Positions 6,216-6,359 of a DNA stretch of 6,359 nucleotides are shown here, piece by piece. The position numbers were made by a program, and so were the translations under genes. Origin of the DNA: Alphaproteobacteria bacterium (GTDB lineage: Bacteria > Pseudomonadota > Alphaproteobacteria > Sphingomonadales > Sphingomonadaceae); assembly GCA_005882415.1 (NCBI GenBank), contig VBAE01000034.1, forward strand, positions 1-6,359, written 5' to 3'. Every line of letters starts with the position of its first letter. Positions within the stretch are counted from its first letter, which is position 1. Under the pieces are notes generated by a model. It was not told where the DNA came from. It searched no databases and saw only the letters and a program-made list of their open reading frames with translations.

Positions 6216-6359
6216 GTGGCTGAACTTGCCACCCTGGGTGATGGCGCCGTGGTTTCGATCGTCGGCACCCGGCCCGAAGCGATCAAAATGCTGCCTCTGC
6301 TGCGCGCGCTGGAGGCTCGCTCCCTTCCGCAAAGGCTGCTCCTCACCGGCCAGCATCAG
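6216..6359 (+). CDS. wecB: UDP-N-acetylglucosamine 2-epimerase (non-hydrolysing), 3'-truncated
   Basis: Forty-eight codons are visible before the right edge. The stretch VVSIVGTRPEAIKMLPLL (12-29) is the first strand and the nucleotide-binding start of WecB-type epimerases, which interconvert UDP-GlcNAc and UDP-ManNAc for surface polysaccharides. LTGQHQ (43-48) matches the next conserved block. GTRPEAIK distinguishes it from the hydrolysing NeuC type. The start is uncertain. GTG 6216 is the first common start codon in frame but lacks a good ribosome site. GTG 6249 would clip the first strand. A strong AGGAGGT (6174-6180) lies 8 nt before an in-frame ATT at 6189. It is divergent from the aldehyde dehydrogenase. 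With the methyltransferase and GT-C-like protein it hints at glycan synthesis. The fold and family are clear; the symbol is used in the family sense. Confidence 0.85.
   Translation, partial: MAELATLGDGAVVSIVGTRPEAIKMLPLLRALEARSLPQRLLLTGQHQ

Noticed and set aside
6117..6356. A 79-codon minus-strand frame at the right edge
   Set aside because: The plus strand here encodes the conserved GTRPEAIK block of a WecB-type epimerase; the minus frame has no similarity I recognise.

Overview
The window is GC-rich, gene-dense bacterial DNA. Its codon and protein style suggest an alphaproteobacterium, most likely of the Sphingomonadales. That placement rests on overall resemblance (Ala/Arg/Gly-rich proteins, a lipoprotein M3 peptidase, an ALDH of the uncharacterised y4uC-like type) and on no marker gene, so it is moderate to weak.

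Layout, left to right. (1) The 3' part of a plus-strand SAM-dependent methyltransferase, cut by the left edge, ends at 854. (2) A minus-strand polytopic membrane protein of GT-C glycosyltransferase type (826..2184) converges on it, and the two coding ends overlap by 29 bp. (3) A strong rho-independent terminator (2231..2269, minus) separates that gene from a minus-strand M3 metallopeptidase lipoprotein (2292..4463), which has a TTG start, a GGAG ribosome binding site and a candidate promoter just upstream. (4) A minus-strand aldehyde dehydrogenase (4574..6040) starts at an ATG behind a near-perfect Shine-Dalgarno. (5) A 175-bp divergent intergenic region holds an imperfect tandem repeat and a TTGACT hexamer. 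(6) The first 48 or so codons of a plus-strand non-hydrolysing UDP-GlcNAc 2-epimerase (WecB type) run off the right edge.

The methyltransferase, GT-C-like protein and WecB-like protein all fit cell-surface polysaccharide or glycan synthesis, so the window may touch the edge of such a locus. The peptidase and aldehyde dehydrogenase look like ordinary housekeeping or catabolic genes between them. I see no tRNA, rRNA, CRISPR, insertion sequence or phage feature. I also find no convincing new multi-gene system. The parts most worth a second look are the unrecognised GT-C-like protein, the start of the epimerase gene and the small intergenic repeat.
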